From NCBI GenBank assembly GCA_902624275.1, contig CACNWW010000001.1, forward strand, positions 266,601 to 330,600: a stretch of DNA of 64,000 nt. The letters run 5' to 3'. Source of the DNA: an uncultured Fidelibacterota bacterium (GTDB lineage: Bacteria > Fidelibacterota > Marinisomatia > Marinisomatales > Marinisomataceae). A program made the position numbers and the translations under genes. Below are positions 1 to 9,377 of this stretch, one piece after another (the stretch's first letter is position 1; the number at the start of each line of letters is the position of its first letter). The notes below the pieces were generated by a model. It was not told the DNA's origin and ran no database searches. It saw only the letters and a list, made by a program, of their open reading frames with translations.

Positions 1-383
1 ATAATTCCAGTAATATTTTTCAGGTTTATGTCAGAAAAAGCTTTTGATAATTGCTGATAGCCTTGGTGGCTTACATTGTTCCCATCAAAACCTATGCTTT
101 GACTGCTAGTTAACAGATTTTGTTTTTTTATAATCTCATAGTGAGGGATACTATCTATGATAACTTTAGCTCCTTTTACTTCTTTTTCTGATTGTACGAC
201 GTATCTTCCATCGGTAATAAAATTTACTTGATCTGCTGTAATTAATAATGTTGCACTTGATCCAGTAAAACCACATAAATATCTAATGTGTGTTAAATTA
301 GTTACAATCATTCCATCAAGATTTTCTTTTGCAAGCTTGTCAATTAATATATGTTGTCTTCTTTGAAAATATTCGATGCTCAT
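1..383 (-). CDS. Xaa-Pro aminopeptidase-like protein, N-terminal part (runs off the window edge)
   Basis: The first 127 codons of a minus-strand gene are present; the rest lies beyond base 1. The translation begins MSIEYFQRRQHILIDKL and contains LTHIRYLCGFTGSSATLLIT followed by FITDGRY. This is the typical creatinase N-terminal domain that precedes the pita-bread metallopeptidase domain of M24 proline peptidases (PepP/PepQ). The metal-binding catalytic domain is outside the window, so enzyme activity is inferred from the family. The expected role is cytoplasmic removal of an N-terminal residue preceding proline, or prolidase activity on dipeptides. The ATG lies 8 bases after the stop of the upstream TPR-like gene, so it is probably the distal gene of the dnaE-containing run. 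Confidence 0.8.
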   Translation of the reverse strand, partial: MSIEYFQRRQHILIDKLAKENLDGMIVTNLTHIRYLCGFTGSSATLLITADQVNFITDGRYVVQSEKEVKGAKVIIDSIPHYEIIKKQNLLTSSQSIGFDGNNVSHQGYQQLSKAFSDINLKNITGI

Positions 384-391
384 TTTAGCCC

Positions 392-802
392 CTAAAAATT
401 ATCTAGTAGTTTTTGTGCTTTATTTTTCTCATTCCTATTTTTTGAATGACTAATTATTAAGCGAAGGTTTTTCTTTGCCTGCGTTTTTTTCCCTTGAGAA
501 ATCATTAGCTTAATAAGCGAGAGTGTGACTAATTCAGATTTTTTAGAAACTCTTTTTTTGGCACTTACTACAGGCTTATGCTTTATTGATATATCTGAAT
601 CAAGCCTTTTTAATTCTTTATAAATGATATTTTTCTTTTTTGAATTTGTCTTATCATAGATTTCATAAAGCAGCAAGTAAGCAGATAAAAAATCTTTATC
701 ATGATCTATAACTTTATTTAGTAAATTTTTAGATTCTGTGAATTGTGAAGTATCAAAAGCTTTTTTTGCTTTAATAAATGTATTGGTAATGTTAGAAATC
801 AT
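392..802 (-). CDS. TPR-like hypothetical protein, 136 aa
   Basis: No specific family recognised. The protein is lysine-rich and helical. It starts with a tetratricopeptide-like stretch (about residues 10-55, with the pattern AKKAFDTSQFTESKNLLNKV then FLSAYLLLYEIYDK). A basic linker follows, then a second helical hairpin (about 90-130). There is no signal peptide or membrane segment. Its ATG overlaps the stop codon of the B12-binding gene by 4 bases, which implies translational coupling. A scaffold or protein-binding role is a guess from the repeat pattern only. Confidence 0.6.
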   Translation of the reverse strand: MISNITNTFIKAKKAFDTSQFTESKNLLNKVIDHDKDFLSAYLLLYEIYDKTNSKKKNIIYKELKRLDSDISIKHKPVVSAKKRVSKKSELVTLSLIKLMISQGKKTQAKKNLRLIISHSKNRNEKNKAQKLLDNF

Positions 803-1209
803 CGTCTGTGCTCTCTAACCCAGCTTTCAATATAGTCAAGTGACTCTTTTACCGGAGTACCAGGTCCAAAAAGCTTCCCAACTCCTAAATTAGATAAATC
901 TTCAGCATCTTCTTCTGGTATAATCCCACCACCTGTTACTAATACATTATTCAAATTATTATCTTTTATAAGCTCCATCACTTTTGAAAAAATTGTCATA
1001 TGTGCTCCTGAAAGTATTGAAAGAGCAATAACATCAACCCCTTCTTGGATTGCCACTTTAACAACGCTTTCTGGTGTTTGTCTAAGCCCTAAATAAATGA
1101 CATCCATACCAGCATCTCTGTAAGAAGCCGCAAGCACTTTGATTCCGCGATCATGGCCATCAAGTCCTGGTTTTGCCATTAATATTCTAATTGGTGGATT
1201 TATTTTCAT
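799..1209 (-). CDS. Cobalamin (B12)-binding domain protein, methylmalonyl-CoA mutase C-terminal type
   Basis: A stand-alone B12-binding Rossmann-like domain of about 136 residues. The hallmark MAKPGLDGHDRG (DxHxxG, where the His is the lower axial cobalt ligand) is at the N-terminus, followed by SILSGAH and VTGGGIIPEEDAEDL, which line the nucleotide-tail pocket. This matches the small/C-terminal subunit of methylmalonyl-CoA mutase and related acyl-CoA mutases, which pair with a separate catalytic alpha subunit that is not in this window. I chose the ATG at 1209 (MKINPPIRI). An upstream in-frame TTG at 1227 would overlap dnaE by 8 bases and has no better ribosome site. The gene lies just after dnaE on the same strand. 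Confidence 0.85.
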   Translation of the reverse strand: MKINPPIRILMAKPGLDGHDRGIKVLAASYRDAGMDVIYLGLRQTPESVVKVAIQEGVDVIALSILSGAHMTIFSKVMELIKDNNLNNVLVTGGGIIPEEDAEDLSNLGVGKLFGPGTPVKESLDYIESWVREHRR

Positions 1210-1219
1210 ACACTGTAAT

Positions 1220-4200
1220 TTAATCAATCCAAACGTTTGATTCCCCTAATAAATCTCTTAATAAAATTAAAAATTGATTGTTATTTGATACCTTAATCTT
1301 GTTTGATATAATCTTTCTTTCTTGACCATTTTCTCCTGGAATATGAACAACAAAAGAATGATCTCCCTTGTTATGATTTGCTAACTGAACAATATCGTTC
1401 ATTAAATCTTTTGATGAATTTTTTGGTAATCTGATATTTACCTCATTTAATTTTAAAACCTTCTTAGCATGGTTGATTGGAATAACTTCATCAACTATTA
1501 ATTTTAGATCAGCAAAGTCGTTTTGTGTTGAAGTATGGCCAACTAAAAATACTATATTATTATCTTTAATAATTTCTTTGTACTTATCAAAAGCATCATG
1601 GAATATAATTGCTTCAGCTTGTCCTCCTAAACAATCTAAATTAAAAAAGGCCATCTGCTGATTTTTTTTATCAAAATGTAATTTAAAGTTCGTTATAGCA
1701 CCTCCAATTTTTACAACAGAATTCTCTTTTAATATTCTCTCTTCAGAGAAGTCATAATTGCTTAATTCTTCAATGGTATCTGCATATTTAATTAAAGGAT
1801 TTCCTGATACATAAATTCCAAGCACTTCTTTTTCTTTTGATAGTTTCTCCTGATTGTCCCAATCTTCAATGATTGGTAAGTCTGGCACTTTAATTAATTC
1901 TTCCTGATCTCCGAACAAATTAATTTGGTTCTTACTAGACTTTTTGTCTGCTTGATTTCCATAGTTTATTGCCAAATCTACTGCTTCAAATAGTTGTGCA
2001 CGATTTTCGCTTAATGAATCAAATGCACCTGCAAGAATTAAACTTTCTAATACTTTTTTATTTACTAGTCTTTGATCTACCTTGGAAATAAAATCAAAAA
2101 TGGATTTAAATTCTCCATGCTTGCTTCTTACTTCAATACACTGCTCTAAAGCTTTTACACCAACATTCTTTATAGCATTTAATCCAAACGAAATTTCTTT
2201 ATCATTTAATGGTTCAAAATTTATTCCAGATTTGTTGATATCTGGCGCATGAACTTTAATATTTAATTTTCGACATTCATTAATTAAAACAACAACTTTA
2301 TTAGTGTTATTCATCTCGCTTGTTAAATTTGCTGACATAAATTCTGCGGTATAGTGTGTTTTTAGCCATCCTGTTTGATACGCTATATATGAATATGCTA
2401 CAGAGTGGCTTTTGTTAAAACCATATTGAGCAAATTTATCTATTAATTCAAAAATCTGTTTTGCTTTTGTTTTGGACAAACCTTTTTTAACCGCACCTTT
2501 GACAAATTTATCAGCCATTTTATCCATTAATGAACTAATCTTTTTACCAATAGCTCGTCTCATTTCATCCGCTTCGGATAACGTAAATCCTGCGATAATA
2601 TTTGCAATCTGCATTACTTGCTCTTGATAAACTATAATTCCATACGTTTCTTTCAATGCCTCTTCTAGTAATGGGTGAACATATTCTACTTTTTCTTTTC
2701 CATGTGCGCGCTTGATATATCGATCAATGTTTTGCATTGGACCAGGTCTATACAATGCATTCATTGCAATTAAACCATCTATACCTTTTGGCTGTAGTTT
2801 CTTAAGAAATTCTCTCATTCCAGCTGATTCAAATTGAAAAATACCTACTGTAAGACCTTTTGCGAATAGCTTATAGACTTTAGGATCTTCCATGTCAATT
2901 TTGTCTATGTCTATGTCCTCATTAAATCTTTTTTTAATTAAATCTATTGTTTTATCTATAACTGTTAAATTTCTTAAACCAAGAAAGTCCATTTTTAACA
3001 ATCCAATAGATTCGAGCTCTTTCATATCATACTGTGTGGTTACATCGCCCTGTGATGATCTATAAAGGGGTACAAAATCTGTTAGATCTCCGGGTGCAAC
3101 TACAACTCCAGCAGCGTGGATAGATGCGTGTCGTGTCATACCTTCTAAAACTTTAGCATTATCAATCAAATCTTTATAGTTCGTTTGTGATACGGTTCTT
3201 AAATCAGAATTTTGTTTTAATGCTTGATCAAGGGTTACTCTTGGTCCTTCAGGTATCATCTTAGCTATCTTATCAACTTCTGAATATGAATAACTCATTA
3301 CTCTTCCAACATCTCTTATTACCGCTCTGGCGTTCATTTTACCAAAAGTAATAATTTGAGTTACTGAGTCTTCACCATAAATACTTTTTAAATAATCTAT
3401 AACTTGCCCTCTTCTTTCAACACAAAAGTCTATATCAATATCCGGCATGCTAATTCTGTCTGGGTTTAAAAATCTTTCAAAAATTAAATTATGTTTCAAA
3501 GGATCAATGTTCGTAATACCAAGAGCGTAAGACACTATACTCCCAGGAGCAGACCCTCTACCAGGACCAACAGGTATTCTGTTGTTTTTTGCATACTCCA
3601 CAAAATCAGCAGTAATTAAGAAGTAGCTTGCAAAACCCATTTTTTTAATGACTGACAACTCATAATCAAGCCTCTTATTTATCTCGCTATTGATATTTTC
3701 ATATTTATCTTTCAAGCCCGAAGCGCAAAGCGTCTTTAGGTATTCATCAGTATCTTTTGATTTTTTATCTCCGGGAATAGAATACCATGGTAGGTGATAA
3801 TCTTCCATAGGAATTTGGAGATCTACTGAATCAGCTAAAGCTCTTGTATTCTGTAAAGCTTCAGGAAATTGTTTAAACAATGAAAACATTTCATCTTGAG
3901 ATTTGAAATAAAACTCATGTCCTGGATACTTTAATCTATTTTTATCAGATAAGTGTTTACCGGTACCAATACATATATGCACATCATGTGCTTTATAGTG
4001 CTCTTTCTTTGCATAGTGTGCATCGTTTGTAGCAATAATTGGCAAATTCATTTCTTTTGCAAGCTTTGTAGCTAGCTGAATGTTTTGGAGCTCTTCTGGA
4101 ATACCGTGATTTTGAAGTTCTATATAATATCTACCAGGAAAGATACTGGAATATTCTTCAGCAACCTGCTTACCTGCTTCAAGACCATTATATATTAATG

Positions 4201-4642
4201 TTTCTGGTAAAATTCCTTTTAAACACGCCGAAAGGCATATAATGCCTTCATTATATTTTTTTAGGATTTCTGTATCAACTCTTGGCTTATAATAAAATCC
4301 TTCTAAAAAACCGTGTGTTACAATCTTCATTAGATTTTTATAACCTTGATAATTTTGAGCAATTAGAACTAGGTGATTATATTGTCCCATACCACTAGAT
4401 CTATCTTTTTGAAAGCGACTTCCTTTTGCTACATATACTTCACAACCAATAATTGGCTTAATATTTTTATCTTTTGCTTTTTTATAGAATGAAATTGCGC
4501 CAAATAAATTTCCATGCTCTGTCAAAGCAACAGAGTCCATTCCAAGGTCTGTAATGGTTTCAAGGACTGACGGAATGTTTTGAGCGCCGTCTAGCAAGCT
4601 GTTATCAGAGTGATTATGTAAATGGATAAATTCGCTTTTCAT
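1220..4642 (-). CDS. dnaE: DNA polymerase III alpha subunit (DnaE1 type)
   Basis: Replicative polymerase catalytic subunit, 1140 aa, a normal length for the family. The PHP domain is at the N-terminus (FIHLHNHSDNSLLDG, about residues 5-19). The palm follows, with GRGSAPGS at about 361-368 and the catalytic acidic motif PDIDIDF at about 400-406. Fingers and the beta-binding/helix-hairpin-helix region come next, and a C-terminal OB-like domain (about 950-1060). It acts with the sliding clamp encoded by dnaN at 54789. It sits in a tightly packed minus-strand run, 6 bases after the prmC stop. No separate PolC-type gene is seen here. Confidence 0.97.
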   Translation of the reverse strand: MKSEFIHLHNHSDNSLLDGAQNIPSVLETITDLGMDSVALTEHGNLFGAISFYKKAKDKNIKPIIGCEVYVAKGSRFQKDRSSGMGQYNHLVLIAQNYQGYKNLMKIVTHGFLEGFYYKPRVDTEILKKYNEGIICLSACLKGILPETLIYNGLEAGKQVAEEYSSIFPGRYYIELQNHGIPEELQNIQLATKLAKEMNLPIIATNDAHYAKKEHYKAHDVHICIGTGKHLSDKNRLKYPGHEFYFKSQDEMFSLFKQFPEALQNTRALADSVDLQIPMEDYHLPWYSIPGDKKSKDTDEYLKTLCASGLKDKYENINSEINKRLDYELSVIKKMGFASYFLITADFVEYAKNNRIPVGPGRGSAPGSIVSYALGITNIDPLKHNLIFERFLNPDRISMPDIDIDFCVERRGQVIDYLKSIYGEDSVTQIITFGKMNARAVIRDVGRVMSYSYSEVDKIAKMIPEGPRVTLDQALKQNSDLRTVSQTNYKDLIDNAKVLEGMTRHASIHAAGVVVAPGDLTDFVPLYRSSQGDVTTQYDMKELESIGLLKMDFLGLRNLTVIDKTIDLIKKRFNEDIDIDKIDMEDPKVYKLFAKGLTVGIFQFESAGMREFLKKLQPKGIDGLIAMNALYRPGPMQNIDRYIKRAHGKEKVEYVHPLLEEALKETYGIIVYQEQVMQIANIIAGFTLSEADEMRRAIGKKISSLMDKMADKFVKGAVKKGLSKTKAKQIFELIDKFAQYGFNKSHSVAYSYIAYQTGWLKTHYTAEFMSANLTSEMNNTNKVVVLINECRKLNIKVHAPDINKSGINFEPLNDKEISFGLNAIKNVGVKALEQCIEVRSKHGEFKSIFDFISKVDQRLVNKKVLESLILAGAFDSLSENRAQLFEAVDLAINYGNQADKKSSKNQINLFGDQEELIKVPDLPIIEDWDNQEKLSKEKEVLGIYVSGNPLIKYADTIEELSNYDFSEERILKENSVVKIGGAITNFKLHFDKKNQQMAFFNLDCLGGQAEAIIFHDAFDKYKEIIKDNNIVFLVGHTSTQNDFADLKLIVDEVIPINHAKKVLKLNEVNIRLPKNSSKDLMNDIVQLANHNKGDHSFVVHIPGENGQERKIISNKIKVSNNNQFLILLRDLLGESNVWID

Positions 4643-4648
4643 ACACCT

Positions 4649-5488
4649 CTAATATATCTTAATTACTCTATTTTTTCCTTCTAAATCTTTGTAAAAAAGT
4701 GATTTATTTTCGTTTAAATTTTTATTAATAGAAATAATATCATCTGTCACAGCTGAAAAGGGAATTTCTAACAACATGATACCATTTTTTTTTATAAGCT
4801 TGTTAAAATTTGATATTAAGTGCTTATAAAATGATGTGCCATTCTTGAAATCCGTAAGAGCACTCAACGGATCATAGTTTTTTACTGATTGTTCAAGATT
4901 TTCTATCTCATCTTTGGCTAAGTAGGGGGGATTACACAATAATAAATCAGCTTTTGATTGATTATACTTAAAAATATCTTGATTGAAAAATTGTACATTT
5001 TTTAAACCTAGTAAATCTCTATTTTTTTTAGCTGTTTTGACAGCAATTTCAGACTTATCTATACCTATGTATTGATAATTTGGAAATTTCTTTGCAATGC
5101 TTAATAAAATACAACCACTGCCTGTGCAAAAATCAATAATTTTCAAATCATCTTTGTTGTTTGACAAGAATTCCAACGCACAATCTACTATTAATTCAGT
5201 TTCTGGGCGGGGTATGAAAACTCCAGGTGGTGTTAAAAACTTGTCATTGTAAAAATATGTTTCACCGGTAATATATTGAACTGGTTTATTTTGGTAAAGC
5301 TGAGCAAACATAATATCTAGATTTATAATGTCTTTTTCGGATAATGATATATCCTTAAAGTATAATGCAGAATTTGATATTTTGAAGTAATGCTGAGCAA
5401 GAATATTGCTCTTTGCTTGAATCTCTTGAACCTTTGTACCCTCTAATTTTAAAATCTGTGATTTAATGTAGTCTTTTAAAAGGGGCAT
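4649..5488 (-). CDS. prmC: Release factor glutamine methyltransferase PrmC
   Basis: SAM-dependent N5-glutamine methyltransferase that modifies the GGQ glutamine of release factors. The 279-aa protein has the N-terminal helical substrate-recognition domain, then a Rossmann methyltransferase fold with IIDFCTGSGCILLSIA (SAM-binding motif I) and the catalytic NPPY motif (LLLCNPPYLAKDE). It lies directly after prfA, its substrate gene, with a gap of 9 bases. This is the canonical prfA-prmC pair. Confidence 0.95.
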   Translation of the reverse strand: MPLLKDYIKSQILKLEGTKVQEIQAKSNILAQHYFKISNSALYFKDISLSEKDIINLDIMFAQLYQNKPVQYITGETYFYNDKFLTPPGVFIPRPETELIVDCALEFLSNNKDDLKIIDFCTGSGCILLSIAKKFPNYQYIGIDKSEIAVKTAKKNRDLLGLKNVQFFNQDIFKYNQSKADLLLCNPPYLAKDEIENLEQSVKNYDPLSALTDFKNGTSFYKHLISNFNKLIKKNGIMLLEIPFSAVTDDIISINKNLNENKSLFYKDLEGKNRVIKIY

Positions 5489-5497
5489 ATTACTGTT

Positions 5498-6553
5498 TTA
5501 CTCTATTTTTGCGCTATCTTCAGCTAGCTTTAACTGCTCAATTAAATGATCCATATCTCCTTCGAGTGTAACTTGTAGTTTATGGGTTGTATAGTTAATT
5601 CGATGATCCGTAATTCTACCCTGCGGAAAATTATATGTTCTAATTTTAGCAGAGCGATCGCCTGTAGAAACAAGGCTTTTTCTCATTTCGTCTCTGTCTT
5701 TATTTAGTTTTTCTTGCTCTAATGCAAAGAGCCTTGATCTCATAACTTTCATAGCTGAAGCTTTATTCTTGTGTTGAGAACTTTCATCCTGACAGGTGAC
5801 CACTAATCCTGTTGGTATATGAGTTAATCTAATTGCAGATTCTGTTTTATTAACATGCTGTCCGCCCGCTCCACTTGCTCTATAAGTATCAATTTTTATA
5901 TCCGAATCATTAATCTCTACTTCAGCCGTTTCTACTTCCGGTAAAACAGCTACAGTTGCTGCTGACGTATGAACTCTTCCCCCTGATTCAGTTTTGGGAA
6001 TTCGTTGCACCCTATGCACTCCACCTTCATATTTATAGACACCGTATGCTTTTGCACCTTCAATACTAAACGTTGCAGATTTTAATCCACCAACTCCAGT
6101 TTCATGTATGTCCATGATTTTTACTTTCAAATTATTGTTTTCTGCATATCTTGAGTACATTCTCATTAAATCTGAAGCAAATAAACCGGCTTCATCTCCT
6201 CCTGTACCCGCTCTAATTTCAATAATTGCATTTTTATTATCATTAGGGTCGTCTGAAATTAAAATTTTCTTTAATTGTTTTTCAATGGATGTAAGATGAT
6301 TATTTAGTTCAACAGATTCTTCTTTTGCTAGTTCCTCATACTCTTTATCGTTCTTCATTTCATCTAATTCAGATAGCTGATTTTTTAAATCTATATATTG
6401 TTTACACAGCTGATAAGATTCATCAAGTGCACTTTTTTGTCTTGATAATAAAGTCATCTTTTCTTGATTGAGCATAATATCGCTGTCCATCATTTGCTGC
6501 ATTATCTGATCATATTCAGAAACGATACTATTAGCCTTTAATAAAATATCCAT
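5498..6553 (-). CDS. prfA: Peptide chain release factor 1
   Basis: Class I release factor for UAA/UAG stops, 351 aa. The GGQ peptidyl-tRNA hydrolysis motif is at residues 230-232 (ASGAGGQHVNKTESA). The stop-codon recognition tripeptide is P-K-T at 186-188, in the position of the P-A/V-T motif of RF1. The coiled N-terminal domain (about 1-100) is complete. It is paired with prmC downstream and separated from rpmE by a weak AT-rich hairpin. Confidence 0.96.
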   Translation of the reverse strand: MDILLKANSIVSEYDQIMQQMMDSDIMLNQEKMTLLSRQKSALDESYQLCKQYIDLKNQLSELDEMKNDKEYEELAKEESVELNNHLTSIEKQLKKILISDDPNDNKNAIIEIRAGTGGDEAGLFASDLMRMYSRYAENNNLKVKIMDIHETGVGGLKSATFSIEGAKAYGVYKYEGGVHRVQRIPKTESGGRVHTSAATVAVLPEVETAEVEINDSDIKIDTYRASGAGGQHVNKTESAIRLTHIPTGLVVTCQDESSQHKNKASAMKVMRSRLFALEQEKLNKDRDEMRKSLVSTGDRSAKIRTYNFPQGRITDHRINYTTHKLQVTLEGDMDHLIEQLKLAEDSAKIE

Positions 6554-6571
6554 TAGATAATTAAATTATTA

Positions 6572-6598
6572 AAAAAAGAGTCTTTAAGAATCTTTTTT
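6572..6598 (-). terminator. Weak AT-rich hairpin between rpmE and prfA
   Basis: Read on the minus strand, an 8-bp stem of AAAAAAGA and TCTTTTTT encloses a small inner repeat and ends in a run of T. It starts inside the last codons of rpmE. With only one G-C pair in the outer stem it would be a poor intrinsic terminator. Partial read-through into prfA is likely. Confidence 0.35.
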
Positions 6599-6838
6599 AT
6601 TGTATTTGCGGTTGAATTTTTCAATTCTTCCAGCAGTATCTACGAGAGTTCTTTGACCGGTGTAGTAAGGATGCGATTTGTCTGAAATATCCAACTTGAA
6701 TAGAGGATATTCGTTGCCGTCTTCCCACTTGACCGTTTTATCGGTTTTGACAGTAGATCGAGTAAGAAAGGAATAATTACAAGAACTATCCTCAAAAACT
6801 ACCAATCTATAATCTTTTGAATGTGTATCTTTTTTCAT
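6584..6838 (-). CDS. rpmE2: 50S ribosomal protein L31 type B
   Basis: 84 aa with the L31 pattern [20 protein letters not shown], then [24 protein letters not shown]. The length and the lack of the CxxC zinc pairs place it in the non-zinc (C-minus, type B) group. In other bacteria this form can replace the zinc-dependent L31 under zinc limitation. It may be the only L31 here, since no other copy is in the window. Its ATG overlaps the TGA of the upstream aminotransferase gene, so the two are translationally coupled. Confidence 0.93.
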   Translation of the reverse strand: MKKDTHSKDYRLVVFEDSSCNYSFLTRSTVKTDKTVKWEDGNEYPLFKLDISDKSHPYYTGQRTLVDTAGRIEKFNRKYNKKDS

Positions 6839-8031
6839 TTAAGTTTTTTTAAACTATTTTTTATTCTTTTTATGCCACTTATTATTGTTTCTGTGTTTGT
6901 AGCAAATGAAAACCTTAAGTATCCACTTGCTCCAAAACCATCACCAGCTACAGTAACAACTTTAGCATCGGCGAGAATATAATCAGAAAGGTCGAAAGTG
7001 TCTTGTAAAATTTTTCCGTCTTCATTTTTTTTATTTAAGTAATATGAAAAGTCAGGAAACATATAAAAAGCTCCTCCTGGCATATCACAATGAACATTAT
7101 CAAGTCCATTTAATTCATTATACATAACTGTTCTACGATTTCTAAATTTTTCTTTCATCTTTTTTACAGGTTCTTGGTTACCCAATAAAGCAGCCACTGA
7201 TGCTTTTTGACCAATAGCATTTGGACATGAAGTGGTTTGACCCTGGATTTTTGACATTGCTTTGACAATTTCATCATTTGCTGTTGTATATCCGATTCGC
7301 CATCCTGTCATAGCATATGTTTTTGACATACTTCTAATCGTCACAATTTCACAGCCAAAACTATCTAAGGTTTCAATGGCTTTGAATTCATTGTCATAGA
7401 CCAGCTCTTCATAAGTTTCATCTGATATTACGACCCAATCTTTTTCTTTACTCAACTTAAGTAATTTGGATATTGCCTCATCTGACCAAACGCCACCCGT
7501 AGGATTACTTGGTGAATTAATGATAACTCCCTTTACAGAATCATCAATTTTTGAAATCAGATCGTCAAAATCTGGCTCAAATTGCTTATCTGAGATAGTA
7601 TTTACAAATAAGGGCTCTCCGCCAGCTATTCGTACAAACTCTGGGAAAGAAACCCAATACGGTGAAAAAACTACAACTTTATCGCCTTTGTCGAAGAGAG
7701 CTTGGCAAACAACTGATAGTGATTGTTTGCCGCCATTTGAAACAATAATGTTTTCAGGGTGATAATTTATATCAGTTAAGTTTTTAAGCTTTGTTTGAAT
7801 TGCTTTTTTCAACTCAAGCATTCCTGATCCCGGTGTATATTTTGTATACCCGTCAGTCATAGCCTGTTTTCCAGCCTCAATAATATGATGAGGTGTATTA
7901 AAATCAGGCTCTCCAACACCAAAATTAATTACATCTTCTCCTTGGGACTTAAGCTCTGCAGCTCTGGCAGTCATTTGAAGTGTAAAAGAGGGTTTAATTT
8001 TATTTACTAAGCTAGAAAACTCTTTTGACAT
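6835..8031 (-). CDS. Class I/II pyridoxal-phosphate aminotransferase (aspartate aminotransferase-like)
   Basis: 398 aa, fold-type I PLP enzyme of the Thermus/Bacillus aspartate aminotransferase subgroup (Igamma). Visible motifs are [12 protein letters not shown] near the N-terminus, [12 protein letters not shown] (substrate and PLP contact), the PLP-lysine segment [15 protein letters not shown] and the C-terminal substrate arginine in GYLRFSFA. It transfers the amino group between aspartate (or a similar amino acid) and 2-oxoglutarate in the cytoplasm. Exact substrate range cannot be read from sequence. It starts one base after the rho stop. Confidence 0.9.
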   Translation of the reverse strand: MSKEFSSLVNKIKPSFTLQMTARAAELKSQGEDVINFGVGEPDFNTPHHIIEAGKQAMTDGYTKYTPGSGMLELKKAIQTKLKNLTDINYHPENIIVSNGGKQSLSVVCQALFDKGDKVVVFSPYWVSFPEFVRIAGGEPLFVNTISDKQFEPDFDDLISKIDDSVKGVIINSPSNPTGGVWSDEAISKLLKLSKEKDWVVISDETYEELVYDNEFKAIETLDSFGCEIVTIRSMSKTYAMTGWRIGYTTANDEIVKAMSKIQGQTTSCPNAIGQKASVAALLGNQEPVKKMKEKFRNRRTVMYNELNGLDNVHCDMPGGAFYMFPDFSYYLNKKNEDGKILQDTFDLSDYILADAKVVTVAGDGFGASGYLRFSFATNTETIISGIKRIKNSLKKLK

Positions 8032-8032
8032 C

Positions 8033-9319
8033 TTACTGACTCATTAAATCTAAGAATTCTTGATTAGTTTTAGTTCTACGCATTCTATCGGTCATAAACT
8101 GCATAGACTGTTCTGTAGACATTTCTCCTAACATCTTTCTTAATATCCACATCCTTGATAAATGTTGATCTGATAATAAAAGCTCTTCTTTACGGGTACC
8201 TGATTTCACGATATTAAATGCAGGATAAATACGTCTATCACTCAATTCTCTATCTAAAACTAATTCCATATTACCTGTACCTTTAAATTCTTCGAATATC
8301 ACTCCATCCATTTTACTTCCGGTATCAATTAAAGCAGTAGCAATAATAGATAAACTTCCACCTTCCTCTGTATTTCTTGCTGCTCCAAAGAATTTTTTTG
8401 GTTTTCTAAGAGCATTCGAATCAACACCACCGGATAATATTTTACCACTATGCGGAATCACAGCATTGTGTGCACGTCCTAACCTGGTAATACTATCCAA
8501 GAGAATTACAACATCCTTACCACATTCAACTAATCTTTGGGCTTTAGCAAGTGCCATATCAGATACTTGAACATGTCTTTCTGGGCCTTCATCAAATGTG
8601 GATGCAATGACCTCCGCATCTACACTTCTTTTCATATCTGTTACCTCTTCAGGTCTTTCATCGATTAGAAGTATGATAAGGATGGTATTAGGGTGGTTTC
8701 TTCTAATTGCGTTAGCAATTTTTGAAATTAAAATAGTTTTACCAGTTTTAGGCTGAGCAACAATTAAGCCACGTTGACCCTTGCCAATTGGAGCAACCAT
8801 ATCCATTATTCTCATAGACATATCGCTCGTATTTGAAAGATTAAATTTTTCATTAGGATGAAGTGGCGTAAACTTATCAAAATTTCTTAGCTCTTTAATT
8901 TTCTCTGGGTTCATGCCATTGACTTCTGATAATTGTAAAAGTGCATGAAATCTTTCTTTTGATTTAGGAGCTCGAGTGCTTCCTTCAACAAAGTGTCCGG
9001 TTTTCAACTTAAATCTTTTAATTTGAGATGGACTAACATAAATGTCCTCAGGTCCTGGTAAATAATTATCATTTACGCTTCTTAAAAATCCATAGCCATC
9101 AGGTAAAATTTCTAAAACTCCAGCTGCCTTTTTTTCGCTTTTTAGACTATCGTTGTTAGTGGGAGATTTTTTTATCTCTTGATTAACTGGAGCATATTTA
9201 ACAGAAATGGCTTTAATAAGTTCATCTTTTGACATTGATGAAGATTTGTCAATATCCATTTGCTTTGCTATTTCTTTTAGTTCAGTTAGTTTTTTGTCTT
9301 TTAAATCAGTTAGTGTCAT
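8033..9319 (-). CDS. rho: Transcription termination factor Rho
   Basis: Hexameric RNA-dependent ATPase that terminates transcription, 428 aa. The N-terminal Rho_N helical domain (about 1-45, [19 protein letters not shown]) and the cold-shock-like RNA-binding domain (about 65-135, [14 protein letters not shown]) come first. The RecA-like motor follows, with Walker [15 protein letters not shown], Walker B-like [12 protein letters not shown] and the arginine-finger region. There is a 58-base leader before it, with a GAGGA ribosome site directly upstream of ATG. Confidence 0.97.
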   Translation of the reverse strand: MTLTDLKDKKLTELKEIAKQMDIDKSSSMSKDELIKAISVKYAPVNQEIKKSPTNNDSLKSEKKAAGVLEILPDGYGFLRSVNDNYLPGPEDIYVSPSQIKRFKLKTGHFVEGSTRAPKSKERFHALLQLSEVNGMNPEKIKELRNFDKFTPLHPNEKFNLSNTSDMSMRIMDMVAPIGKGQRGLIVAQPKTGKTILISKIANAIRRNHPNTILIILLIDERPEEVTDMKRSVDAEVIASTFDEGPERHVQVSDMALAKAQRLVECGKDVVILLDSITRLGRAHNAVIPHSGKILSGGVDSNALRKPKKFFGAARNTEEGGSLSIIATALIDTGSKMDGVIFEEFKGTGNMELVLDRELSDRRIYPAFNIVKSGTRKEELLLSDQHLSRMWILRKMLGEMSTEQSMQFMTDRMRRTKTNQEFLDLMSQ

Positions 9320-9377
9320 AATTCCTCGATTGTTGTGAAAATTTTTAGGGGAGAGTCACCTTGAAATACAAATTACA

